This document shows, in pieces, positions 27,630-33,352 of a stretch of DNA of 33,352 nucleotides; positions within the stretch are counted from its first letter, which is position 1, and every line of letters starts with the position of its first letter. The stretch covers positions 1-33,352 of the forward strand of contig JAHFUZ010000037.1 in NCBI GenBank assembly GCA_023264815.1, written 5' to 3'. Both the position numbers and the translations under genes were made by a program. This stretch comes from Arthrobacter sp. GTDB taxonomy: Bacteria > Actinomycetota > Actinomycetes > Actinomycetales > Micrococcaceae. Under the pieces are notes generated by a model. The model saw only the letters and a program-made list of their open reading frames with translations, ran no database searches and was not told where the DNA came from.

Positions 27630-28518
27630 ACCGGGGCGCCTTGGCGTCGGAATCATCAGCGCGGGCAAAGTGGGCGCGGTCCTTGGCGCCGCCCTCCGCG
27701 CGGCGGAACACGCCGTCGTCGGGGTTTCGGCGGTCTCTGATGCCAGCCGGGAACGTGCGGAGGCGCTGCTGCCCGGCGTTCCGGTCCTGGAGATCCAGGA
27801 AATCGTGGAGCGCGCCGAACTGGTGCTCCTGGCCGTGCCGGATGATGCCCTGGCCGGCCTCGTGGACGGCCTTGCCAAACTCGGCGCGTGGCAGCCAGGG
27901 CAGCTGGTGGCCCACACGTCGGGCAGGTTCGGCGTGGGGGTCCTGCGGCCTGTGCGGGCTGCCGGAGCCATCCCGCTGGCCTTGCACCCCGCCATGACTT
28001 TCACGGGCATGAGCCTGGACCTGACCCGGCTGCTGGACTGCACTTTCGGGGTGACGGCGGATGCGGCCATGCTGCCCATCGCCCAGGCGCTGGTGGTGGA
28101 GATGGGTGCCGAGCCTGTGGCGATCGCCGAGGCAGACCGGACGCTCTATCACACGGCCCTGGCCCACGGCTCGAACCATTTGGTGACGCTGGTGGCCCAG
28201 GCCTCCCAACTGCTCCGGGACGTGGGCGTGGATGCGCCGGGCCGGATGCTCGGGCCGCTCCTGCGGGCCACCCTGGAGAATGCGCTGGCCTCCGGCGAGT
28301 CCGCACTGACCGGTCCGGTTGCGCGGGGTGATGTGGGGACCGTGGCTGCCCATGCCGGTGCGCTGCGGGAGTACGACGCCGGGGCAGGCGGCGATGTGCT
28401 CGAGGCCTACCTCGCCATGGCCCGTGCCACCGCCCGGCGGGCGGAAGGCCGCGGACTGCTCAAAGCCGATCAACTGGGCGCCATCCGCGCAGCCCTGGAA
28501 GAAGGAAAACTGACATGA
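27622..28518 (+). CDS. Rossmann-fold / DUF2520 oxidoreductase-like protein
   Basis: A 298-aa protein with an N-terminal NAD(P)-binding fold, [18 protein letters not shown] (~7-24) with one glycine of the classic GxGxxG replaced, and the second-strand [16 protein letters not shown]. It then has LHPAMTFTG and a helical C-terminal DUF2520 domain (~150-285). The layout resembles 6-phosphogluconate-dehydrogenase-like and ketopantoate-reductase-like proteins, but the reaction is not established. GTG 27622 has AGGAAGG upstream. The ATGA overlap with panC couples it to pantothenate synthesis, which hints at, but does not show, a ketopantoate-related role. Confidence 0.88.
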   Translation: MAKPGRLGVGIISAGKVGAVLGAALRAAEHAVVGVSAVSDASRERAEALLPGVPVLEIQEIVERAELVLLAVPDDALAGLVDGLAKLGAWQPGQLVAHTSGRFGVGVLRPVRAAGAIPLALHPAMTFTGMSLDLTRLLDCTFGVTADAAMLPIAQALVVEMGAEPVAIAEADRTLYHTALAHGSNHLVTLVAQASQLLRDVGVDAPGRMLGPLLRATLENALASGESALTGPVARGDVGTVAAHAGALREYDAGAGGDVLEAYLAMARATARRAEGRGLLKADQLGAIRAALEEGKLT

Positions 28519-29444
28519 TTGTCCAGGTAGTGCGAACCGCCGCGGAACTGCGCGAGGCAAGTGCCCGGCTGCTGGCCGAAAGACAGGGCCGGTCCCAGGG
28601 CCTGGTGCCCACCATGGGTGCGCTCCATGAGGGCCACGCCCGGCTGGCGCGGACCGCCGTCGAACAGAACGACGTGGTGGTGGCCACCATTTTTGTGAAC
28701 CCGCTGCAGTTCGGCGATGCCGTGGACCTGGACCGGTACCCGCGGACCCTCGAGGCGGACGTTGCCCTGCTCGAGGAGCAGGGCGTGGACCTGGTGTTTG
28801 CGCCGTCGGTGGACGAGGTCTACCCTGGCGGCGAGCCACTGGTGCGCGTGACGGCCGGCTCCCTGGGGGAAAAGTGGGAGGGTGCGTCCCGTCCCGGGCA
28901 TTTCGACGGCGCCCTCACGGTGGTTGCCAAGCTGCTGCATTACGGCATCCCGGGGGCGGGGCTACCGGCCGCCGGCGCGTTCGCCACGGGCGCCCGGGCC
29001 GGGCTGCCCGCCTACCGCGCCTACTTTGGGCAGAAGGATGCCCAGCAGTTGGCGCTGGTGCGCCGGATGGTGTCCGACCTGAACTTCCCCGTGGAGATCG
29101 TTGCCGTGCCCACGGTTCGCTCTGCCGAGGGTCTGGCCCTGTCCAGCCGCAACCGCTTTCTCTCGGACCAGGAGCGGGAGGCCGCCCTGGTGCTGTCGCG
29201 TGCCCTGCGGCTGCTCGAGGACCGGGCCAATGCCCACGAACCGCTGGACCTCGATTCGGCCCACGCCCTGGTGGCGTCCCAGCCGCTGGTGGATCTGGAC
29301 TACTTCGACGTGGTGGATCCGCGCACCCTGGAACCGCTCGCCGAAAACTGCCGGAGCGTCCCGTTTCGTGGCGAAGGGCTGGCACTTATCGCGGCCAAAG
29401 TGGGGCCGGTCCGGCTGATCGACAATGTACCCTTGAGTTCCTGA
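28515..29444 (+). CDS. panC: Pantothenate synthetase (pantoate-beta-alanine ligase)
   Basis: Condenses pantoate and beta-alanine with ATP to form pantothenate, the coenzyme A precursor. The 309-aa protein has [11 protein letters not shown] (~31-41), the FVNPLQFG loop, [33 protein letters not shown] with the KMSKS-like region, and the C-terminal dimer part. Between KLLHYGIPG and [11 protein letters not shown] about 20 extra residues, Ala/Gly-rich, are inserted compared with the E. coli and M. tuberculosis enzymes as I know them. The ATG overlaps the DUF2520 stop. No panB or panD is in the window. Confidence 0.95.
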   Translation: MIVQVVRTAAELREASARLLAERQGRSQGLVPTMGALHEGHARLARTAVEQNDVVVATIFVNPLQFGDAVDLDRYPRTLEADVALLEEQGVDLVFAPSVDEVYPGGEPLVRVTAGSLGEKWEGASRPGHFDGALTVVAKLLHYGIPGAGLPAAGAFATGARAGLPAYRAYFGQKDAQQLALVRRMVSDLNFPVEIVAVPTVRSAEGLALSSRNRFLSDQEREAALVLSRALRLLEDRANAHEPLDLDSAHALVASQPLVDLDYFDVVDPRTLEPLAENCRSVPFRGEGLALIAAKVGPVRLIDNVPLSS

Positions 29445-29573
29445 TTGCGGGTGTCCGGCGCCCTCATCGGCGGTCCGGTTACCTGTTGGTTTGGGGGCGG
29501 ATCGGCTAGGCTGTGTGTAGTGCCCCGGACCCTGGCATGTCTATTTGGCGGCCCCCCAGGAAGAGCACATTCC
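29445..29573. promoter_or_regulatory. Gap after panC with a possible promoter
   Basis: TAGGCT (29507-29512) could be a -10, with the T-rich TGTTGG/TTGGTT (29484-29491) upstream at 15-17 bp as a poor -35. This would start the 73-aa/78-aa gene pair. No terminator-grade hairpin with a T-tract is seen after panC, so read-through is possible. Confidence 0.35.
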
Positions 29574-29795
29574 ATGATTCGAACGGTAGACGACGGTCTG
29601 TCCTACCTCGTCAAAGTCACAGACGCGTCCCTTGTGGATGACTACTTGAACTCAGCTGTGGATCTCGCCAGGCAGTATGCGTCCAGCACGGGACTGTGCG
29701 GGATCCTCGTGACCCGGCACGCGCACGACACCTACACCGTGGCAGTCAGCGAGGCCGTCCCGTTCGGCGAAACGCGCGAACGGCTGGACTTCTAA
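29574..29795 (+). CDS. Small protein, 73 aa, function unknown
   Basis: A 73-residue soluble protein with a helical first half (VDDGLSYLVKVTDASLVDDY...) and a beta-rich second half, GILVTRHAHDTYTVAVSE, ending in FGETRERLDF. It has no membrane segment and a single Cys (GLCG). The start is ATG 29574 with AGGAAGAG about 9 bases upstream. It is followed by the 78-aa gene after 26 bp, so the two probably share an operon. I do not recognise a family. Confidence 0.75.
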   Translation: MIRTVDDGLSYLVKVTDASLVDDYLNSAVDLARQYASSTGLCGILVTRHAHDTYTVAVSEAVPFGETRERLDF

Positions 29796-29821
29796 TCAGC
29801 TGCGTGGGCGAGGCTGACGGC

Positions 29822-30058
29822 ATGTCCAAACTCGTAACCCGGCACTTCCTCTGCGAGGGAACCACGCCCATCCAAGGACAGGCGTGCGATATCATCAACT
29901 CCATCCTTGATGATCCGTCGCCGGAGCTGGAGGACGTCAAACGGCGCCTCTACAAGTGCCTCGCCGATCACCCAAACGCGCCGGAACTGGCGTTGCTGGC
30001 CCAACTGATGGAAACGTCGGAGCTTGTCAATGCCCACGGCGGCGAAAACCTGGGCTGA
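29822..30058 (+). CDS. Small protein, 78 aa, paralogue of the 93-aa protein
   Basis: A 78-residue protein. Residues 21-63 align without gaps to residues 40-82 of the 93-aa protein encoded at 31658-31939, with 19 of 43 identical by my count. The shared block includes RRLYKCLADHPNAPELALL here. The pattern suggests two helices separated by a Pro turn with one conserved Cys (C46). ATG 29822 follows a weak GAGGC. Function is unknown. Its place just upstream of the GAF-ANTAR genes suggests a common regulatory job. Confidence 0.8.
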   Translation: MSKLVTRHFLCEGTTPIQGQACDIINSILDDPSPELEDVKRRLYKCLADHPNAPELALLAQLMETSELVNAHGGENLG

Positions 30059-30182
30059 CGCTCCGAAGCGCCCGATGTGGCCGGCTGCACCTTGTAGTCT
30101 TAAGGTGATGACTCCGCCGTTCCGGTTCAGCCCGCAGCCGGGTCCTTCCACAGCGGGATGAATCAGGGATCAGAGGCAGACC
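30059..30182. promoter_or_regulatory. Leader of the first GAF-ANTAR gene
   Basis: TAGTCT (30095-30100) could be a -10, giving a ~75-nt leader. CCCGC (30130-30134) can pair with GCGGG (30153-30157) over a 17-nt loop. No classical ANTAR target (two hairpins with AxxGxx hexaloops) was recognised here. The -35 is not clear. Confidence 0.35.
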
Positions 30183-30878
30183 ATGGACATTGCCCCGGGC
30201 GTGGTCGCGGGTGAAGAAGACCTCTGTGCTCCCTATCTCTCGAACCTGCCCATCACGGGCGTGGCCGTTTCGCTCTTCGGCGGAACCGTCGCTGCCACCC
30301 TGGTTGCGGCCAGCGACGATCTGGCTGCCCGCCTGGACGAGCTGCAGTTCAACCTGGGCGAAGGCCCGCGCTGGCAGGCACTGAAAACCCGGGCGCCGGT
30401 ACTCCTTAGTGATGCCCAGGCCACCGTCGACGGCGAGTGGCCCATGTTCCACCGGGCCATCGATGGCACCGCAGCAGCAGCAATGTTCGTCTTTCCGTTG
30501 ACAGTGGGCGCCCTGGACCTCGGCGTGGTGGAACTGTACCGCGCAGTGCCCGGAGACCTGAGCCGCGCTGACCAGTCCACCGCGGCAGCACTGGCAGGCC
30601 AGACTTCCTGGCTGCTGCTGCGCAAGATCCTCAGCGTCAATTCGCCAGACACCGATCCCGTGCTGGAACCGGCGCTGATGTCCCGTCGGGAAATCCACCA
30701 GGCCACCGGAATGGTGCTTGCACAGTCCGGCGCCAGCGCGGCTGAGTCCCTCCTCCTGCTCCGCGCCTACGCCTTTGCCCACGACCTCACACTGCAGGCA
30801 ACCGCAGCCGCAGTCCTGGAGGGACGGCTCAGTTTCGGCCCGAAGGATGGCGAACCCGGGGGACACGCCCTGCAGTAA
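30183..30878 (+). CDS. GAF-ANTAR protein 1 (predicted RNA-binding antiterminator)
   Basis: A 231-aa protein with a GAF sensor-like domain (~10-150, with FPLTVGALDLGVVELYR as the last strands) and a C-terminal ANTAR domain (~167-217) starting SRREIHQATGMVLAQSG. The ANTAR core has the conserved Ala-x-Gly turn, the LLLLRAYAFAHD helix and the final ATAAAVLEGRL helix. ANTAR domains bind dual-hairpin leader RNAs and prevent termination. The GAF ligand is unknown. ATG 30183 has GAGGCAG upstream. The Cys in EEDLC is the only obvious one in the GAF part, so metal or redox sensing is not supported. Confidence 0.88.
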   Translation: MDIAPGVVAGEEDLCAPYLSNLPITGVAVSLFGGTVAATLVAASDDLAARLDELQFNLGEGPRWQALKTRAPVLLSDAQATVDGEWPMFHRAIDGTAAAAMFVFPLTVGALDLGVVELYRAVPGDLSRADQSTAAALAGQTSWLLLRKILSVNSPDTDPVLEPALMSRREIHQATGMVLAQSGASAAESLLLLRAYAFAHDLTLQATAAAVLEGRLSFGPKDGEPGGHALQ

Positions 30879-30887
30879 AATGGCGCC
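30876..30887 (+). promoter_or_regulatory. -10 element for leaderless GAF-ANTAR 2, built on stop codon
   Basis: TAAAAT (30876-30881) is one mismatch from the TATAAT consensus and contains the TAA stop of GAF-ANTAR 1. Six bases (GGCGCC) separate it from the ATG of GAF-ANTAR 2, with no ribosome site. No -35 is seen. Confidence 0.5.
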
Positions 30888-31598
30888 ATGGTAACGAGTA
30901 CCCGCGCGGAGCGCGTCAGCGTGGCCTTCGTGAAGCTCACGGACACGCTGGTGGCGGACTATGACGTCCTGGACCTCCTCCACACCCTGGTGGAACAGTC
31001 CGTGGAACTCCTTGACGTCGCTGCCGCCGGGCTGCTGCTGGCCGATCCCAGCGGAGAACTTCAGGTGGTGGCCTCCACCAGCGAAGAAAGCCGGCTCGTC
31101 GAGGTCCTGCAACTCCAGGCCGGGGCCGGCCCCTGCGTGGAGTGCTACCTGACGGGAAGGACGGTGGCCGTGGAGGACATTGAGGCCCTGACCGCGTGGC
31201 CCGGCTTCCGGGGAGCGGCCCTGTCGCAGGGCTTCCGCTCGGTCCATGCCGTGCCCATGCGCGTCCAGGGCCGCACCATTGGTGCCATGGGTCTTTTTGG
31301 CGCAACGGCCGGTCCCCTCACGGCCGAGGATGCCGCGATCGGACAGGCGCTGGCGGACGTTGCCACTATCAGCCTGATGCAGGAACGCACCATCAGGGAA
31401 GCTGCGCTTGTGAACGAGCAGCTTCAGCGGGCGCTGAATACGAGGGTGCTGATTGAGCAGGCCAAGGGGGTCATTGCCCACACGGCGGGCGTGGATATGG
31501 ACGAAGCGTTCAACCGGCTGCGCAACCACGCGCGATCCAACAGCCAGAGCCTCCAAGTGACCGCCGCAAGCATCGTGGACCGACGCCTGACCTTGTGA
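30888..31598 (+). CDS. GAF-ANTAR protein 2 (predicted RNA-binding antiterminator)
   Basis: A 236-aa protein with a GAF domain (~25-165) containing GAGPCVECYLTGRTVAVEDI and VHAVPMRVQGRTIGAMGLFG, then an ANTAR domain (~177-235) with LNTRVLIEQAKGVIAH and ASIVDRRL. It is a closer match to canonical actinobacterial GAF-ANTAR proteins than its upstream neighbour. The two are diverged homologues, not a recent duplication. The GAF has Cys83 and Cys86 (PCVEC). ANTAR action is antitermination through dual-hairpin RNA. Its targets are not in view. It probably has its own leaderless transcript in addition to any read-through. Confidence 0.92.
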   Translation: MVTSTRAERVSVAFVKLTDTLVADYDVLDLLHTLVEQSVELLDVAAAGLLLADPSGELQVVASTSEESRLVEVLQLQAGAGPCVECYLTGRTVAVEDIEALTAWPGFRGAALSQGFRSVHAVPMRVQGRTIGAMGLFGATAGPLTAEDAAIGQALADVATISLMQERTIREAALVNEQLQRALNTRVLIEQAKGVIAHTAGVDMDEAFNRLRNHARSNSQSLQVTAASIVDRRLTL

Positions 31599-31657
31599 AG
31601 CCCGCGGTAAGCCGCATGCGGTGAGCGAACGGGTTGTGCGCTAAGCCGCCATCCGCC

Positions 31658-31939
31658 CTACAGGGTTGATTCACCATTGGGGTCCCGGTTAACCATCAAT
31701 TGCTGGAGGAGGGCGCGTTCGGGCCGGCCTGGATTCTGTGCCACGCAGCGGCGCAGCCTTGCCCTGGCCAGTTCCTCGCCGGGGTCTGTTCCTTCAAGCA
31801 CTTCATCAATGATTTCCTGCGCCTGCCACCGGAGCGACTCGCGGGCGAACTGCCGCATCTGGGCCGACGCCGCGGTGGACTCAATCCACGGATCGGGATC
31901 GTTGCACGGGATAAACTCAAACGTTCGCTCTGCTGACAT
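31658..31939 (-). CDS. Small protein, 93 aa, paralogue of the 78-aa protein
   Basis: A 93-residue soluble protein. The N-terminal 36 residues (MSAERTFEFIPCNDPDPW...) are specific to this copy. Residues 40-82 match residues 21-63 of the 78-aa protein, including ARLRRCVAQNPGRPERALL with the shared Cys (C65). The start is ATG 31939 with a strong AAGGAGG 6 nt upstream. Codons further upstream in frame cross the promoter region and are excluded. It is divergent from the TetR gene across 126 bp, so control by that repressor is likely. Function is unknown. Confidence 0.85.
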   Translation of the reverse strand: MSAERTFEFIPCNDPDPWIESTAASAQMRQFARESLRWQAQEIIDEVLEGTDPGEELARARLRRCVAQNPGRPERALLQQLMVNRDPNGESTL

Positions 31940-32065
31940 TGGGGCCTCCTTGCACCATGCCGACGGGCTGGGGGGACCCGACAGCGCCAAAGCACTTGCG
32001 TTTGGGAAGAACATTACATGCAGGAAGACCGGTCTGTCTGCAGTTGGGGGTAAACTAAAATCACC
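31940..32065. promoter_or_regulatory. Divergent promoters and TetR operator candidate
   Basis: A palindrome CAGGAAGACCGGTCTGTCTG (32021-32040) has a perfect core AGACCGGTCT (32026-32035) and 16 of 20 symmetric positions. On the plus strand TAAACT (32051-32056) is a good -10 for tetR, 9 nt before its ATG. On the minus strand TAATGT (complement of 32011-32016) could be the -10 of the 93-aa gene. The palindrome overlaps the -35 area of both. This is a common arrangement for TetR autoregulation with control of a divergent gene. Confidence 0.55.
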
Positions 32066-32686
32066 ATGAATTCCGATGGAGACGCCACACTCCCGCGTGC
32101 AGAGAATACCGCAGCGGTGGCGCTTCGTCCTGCCGATTCCCGGGACCGGATCCTCGCTGTGGCGTACGAACTCTTCTCCCGCCGCGGTGTCCGGGACGTC
32201 GGGGTCAACGAGCTGATCGAACGCTCGGGGGTGGCCAAGGCAACGTTCTACCGGCACTTCGCGTCCAAGGACTCGCTGGTCATGGCGTTCCTGGAACTGC
32301 GGGACCAGCTCTGGACCGTGGATGCCATCGTTGGCCAGGCAAAGCTGCGGGCCACCGAGCCCACCGGGCAGTTGCTGGCCATTTTCGATGTCTTTGGGGA
32401 ATGGTTCCTCCGCGACGACTTCGAGGCCTGCTCCTTTATCAACATCCTGCTGGAAATGGGCCCCACCCATCCGCTCGGCCAGGCCAGCATCGATTACCTG
32501 GCCAGAATCAGGGGACATGTCCAGGCGCTCGCCGAACAGGCCGGGCTGGACCGGCCCGAGGAATTCGCGCGGTCTTGGCACATCCTCATGAAAGGGTCCA
32601 TCGTCTCGGCCTCCGAGGGTGACACCCAGGCGGCGAAACGTGCCCAGCAGATGGCTGGCTGGCTGATTGAGCACCACAGCAAATAG
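32066..32686 (+). CDS. TetR/AcrR-family transcriptional regulator
   Basis: A 206-aa repressor-type regulator. The N-terminal DNA-binding domain (~26-72) shows RDRILAVAYELFSRRG, VGVNELIERSGVAKATFYRH and FASKDSLVMAF, the canonical TetR helix-turn-helix. The C-terminal helical ligand domain (~85-200) has no motif that names an inducer. ATG 32066 lies just after a -10 with almost no leader and no ribosome site, so the mRNA is near-leaderless. It is divergent from the 93-aa gene. The 94-bp gap to the next gene makes co-transcription with the hexapeptide gene uncertain. Confidence 0.93.
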   Translation: MNSDGDATLPRAENTAAVALRPADSRDRILAVAYELFSRRGVRDVGVNELIERSGVAKATFYRHFASKDSLVMAFLELRDQLWTVDAIVGQAKLRATEPTGQLLAIFDVFGEWFLRDDFEACSFINILLEMGPTHPLGQASIDYLARIRGHVQALAEQAGLDRPEEFARSWHILMKGSIVSASEGDTQAAKRAQQMAGWLIEHHSK

Positions 32687-32724
32687 CTGCCCGCCCGCCC
32701 AGGAATCTGCCCGGGGACCCCGCT

Positions 32725-32745
32725 GTTAACACTGATAAACGGGGA
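32725..32745. repeat. Short repeat shared with 9321-9340
   Basis: GTTAACACT-GATAAA-CGGGGA closely matches GTTAACACT-CACAG-CGGGGA at 9321-9340, with one extra base. The block lies between CCCCG (32718-32722) and CGGGG (32740-32744), which can pair as a 5-bp stem. It sits in the 94-bp gap before the hexapeptide gene. Confidence 0.45.
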
Positions 32746-32780
32746 CTCTCCGTCGTGATGGATCGTGGGCAGGGAATGGC

Positions 32781-33236
32781 ATGACCAGGCAGGTTGAATC
32801 GGTTGAGGACGGCGCCGGCGGTGTGGTGTACTACCGCCGGCACGCGAACGGCGGTGGCTTTGTGGGCCGCGGGGCGGTTGTTGCCGACTCGGCCCGCCTG
32901 GGGCCCATGACCTATGTTGAACCGCATGCGCGCGTCGGAGCCGGCGCCCGCGTGGGGCACGGCAGCTGGATCGACCGCCAGGCGCAGGTGGGGGAGCGGA
33001 CCGTCATCGGGGATGCTGTGCATGTGGGACACGGAACCATCATCGGAAACCGCGTGCATATCGGCAGCCATTCCCGCATTGGGGCCGGTGCGGTGATCGG
33101 GCACGGTGCACGGGTGGCCGCCGACAGCAGCGTGCCCGACGGCGGCCGTGTGGCCGCCCAGCCGCGGCGCCGGGCCCGTGTGTCTCCAGATACGCGCCAG
33201 AGGGCGCGGAATACGCAGAAGAAGCTGGCCGCCTAG
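32781..33236 (+). CDS. Hexapeptide-repeat (left-handed beta-helix) protein
   Basis: A 151-aa protein dominated by imperfect hexapeptide repeats from ~27 to 120, such as VGRGAV, IGDAVH, VGHGTI, IGNRVH and IGAGAV. This predicts a left-handed beta-helix as in gamma-carbonic anhydrase-like proteins and acyltransferases. Catalytic residues cannot be assigned: several His occur (VGHG, IGSHS, IGHG), but the metal-site pattern of gamma carbonic anhydrases is not clear. The basic C-terminal tail (RRRARVS...KKLAA) is short. Its TAG stop lies in a CTAG (33233-33236) where an insertion sequence begins, so the native C-terminus may have been different. ATG 32781 has GGGAATGG upstream. Confidence 0.8.
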   Translation: MTRQVESVEDGAGGVVYYRRHANGGGFVGRGAVVADSARLGPMTYVEPHARVGAGARVGHGSWIDRQAQVGERTVIGDAVHVGHGTIIGNRVHIGSHSRIGAGAVIGHGARVAADSSVPDGGRVAAQPRRRARVSPDTRQRARNTQKKLAA

Positions 33237-33352
33237 GGTGTGTTGCTAAAGCTGGCTTTTAGCCAGGCGAGCGATGCCGCGAGTTGGACGGCGGCGAGGT
33301 AATTGCGTGCGGTTTTGTCCGATCTCATCGCGAGTCCCCGCCAGTTCTTGAG
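33233..33352 (-). CDS. IS5-type transposase, C-terminal end (cut by window edge)
   Basis: The minus strand is open from the window edge to a TAG at 33233-33235, coding 39 residues that begin LKNWRGLAMRSDKTARNYLA and end in WLKASFSNTP. The LKNWRG(I/L)A...DK.A.NYLAAV pattern is the familiar tail of IS5-family transposases. The catalytic residues lie outside the window. The stop codon lies inside the CTAG that probably marks the insertion site. It reads toward the hexapeptide gene. Confidence 0.82.
   Translation of the reverse strand, partial: LKNWRGLAMRSDKTARNYLAAVQLAASLAWLKASFSNTP
33237..33352 (-). mobile_element. IS5-family insertion sequence, 3' end
   Basis: The element is inferred from the transposase tail and from the boundary CTAG|GGTGTGTTGC. 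IS5-group elements duplicate 4-bp YTAR targets, and CTAG fits. The terminal inverted repeat would start at about 33236-33237 with GGTGTGTTGC. The other end lies beyond the window, so the inverted repeat and target duplication cannot be confirmed. Confidence 0.65.

Noticed and set aside
25782..28079. 765-codon frame opposite the PH-domain and DUF2520 genes
   Set aside because: Covers three overlapping real genes; low-complexity Arg/Ser/Pro content and no domain.

Overview
The window is GC-rich, densely coded DNA typical of a Micrococcaceae actinobacterium, most likely Arthrobacter or Pseudarthrobacter. This rests on the gene repertoire, the frequent GTG/TTG starts, and the run tilS-hpt-ftsH-folE-folP-folB-folK-DUF3180-PH-PH-DUF2520-panC, an arrangement I know from this group. 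No database was searched. No tRNA, rRNA or CRISPR array was seen.

Left part (1-9.4 kb), housekeeping: a long palindromic repeat; phosphoglucomutase (-); a divergent NERD-domain membrane protein and a DUF4190 membrane protein (+); an amidase (-); rhodanese, prephenate dehydratase and a 68-aa small protein (+); a lipid/diacylglycerol kinase (-); and serS (+), apparently leaderless.

Middle part (9.4-17.2 kb), carbon metabolism and cell wall: a Cof-type HAD phosphatase; an HTH-tailed SatD-like protein (-) divergent from a large phosphoketolase; a type-B carboxylesterase (-); inorganic pyrophosphatase (-); and a divergent D-Ala-D-Ala carboxypeptidase. Two copies of a ~65-bp nested-stem intergenic element (9233-9298 and 14941-15005) bracket the HAD-to-esterase segment.

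Core cluster (17.3-29.4 kb), all + strand and mostly touching or overlapping: a zinc metalloprotease, tRNA-Ile lysidine synthase, hypoxanthine phosphoribosyltransferase, FtsH, the four-gene folate set folE-folP-folB-folK, three membrane proteins (DUF3180 and two PH-domain proteins), a DUF2520 Rossmann protein and pantothenate synthetase. Purine salvage, folate and pantothenate synthesis therefore share one long co-directional block.

Right part (29.5-33.35 kb), accessory-looking and the most interesting: two tiny proteins (73 and 78 aa), two consecutive GAF-ANTAR proteins (predicted RNA-binding antiterminators), and a 93-aa protein on the other strand that is an ungapped paralogue of the 78-aa one. 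A TetR regulator is divergent from the 93-aa gene, with a palindrome between them. Then come a left-handed beta-helix (hexapeptide) protein and the end of an IS5-type insertion sequence that abuts its stop codon at a CTAG site. The GAF-ANTAR/small-protein/TetR group is the best candidate for an undescribed regulatory module. Its function is inferred from architecture only.
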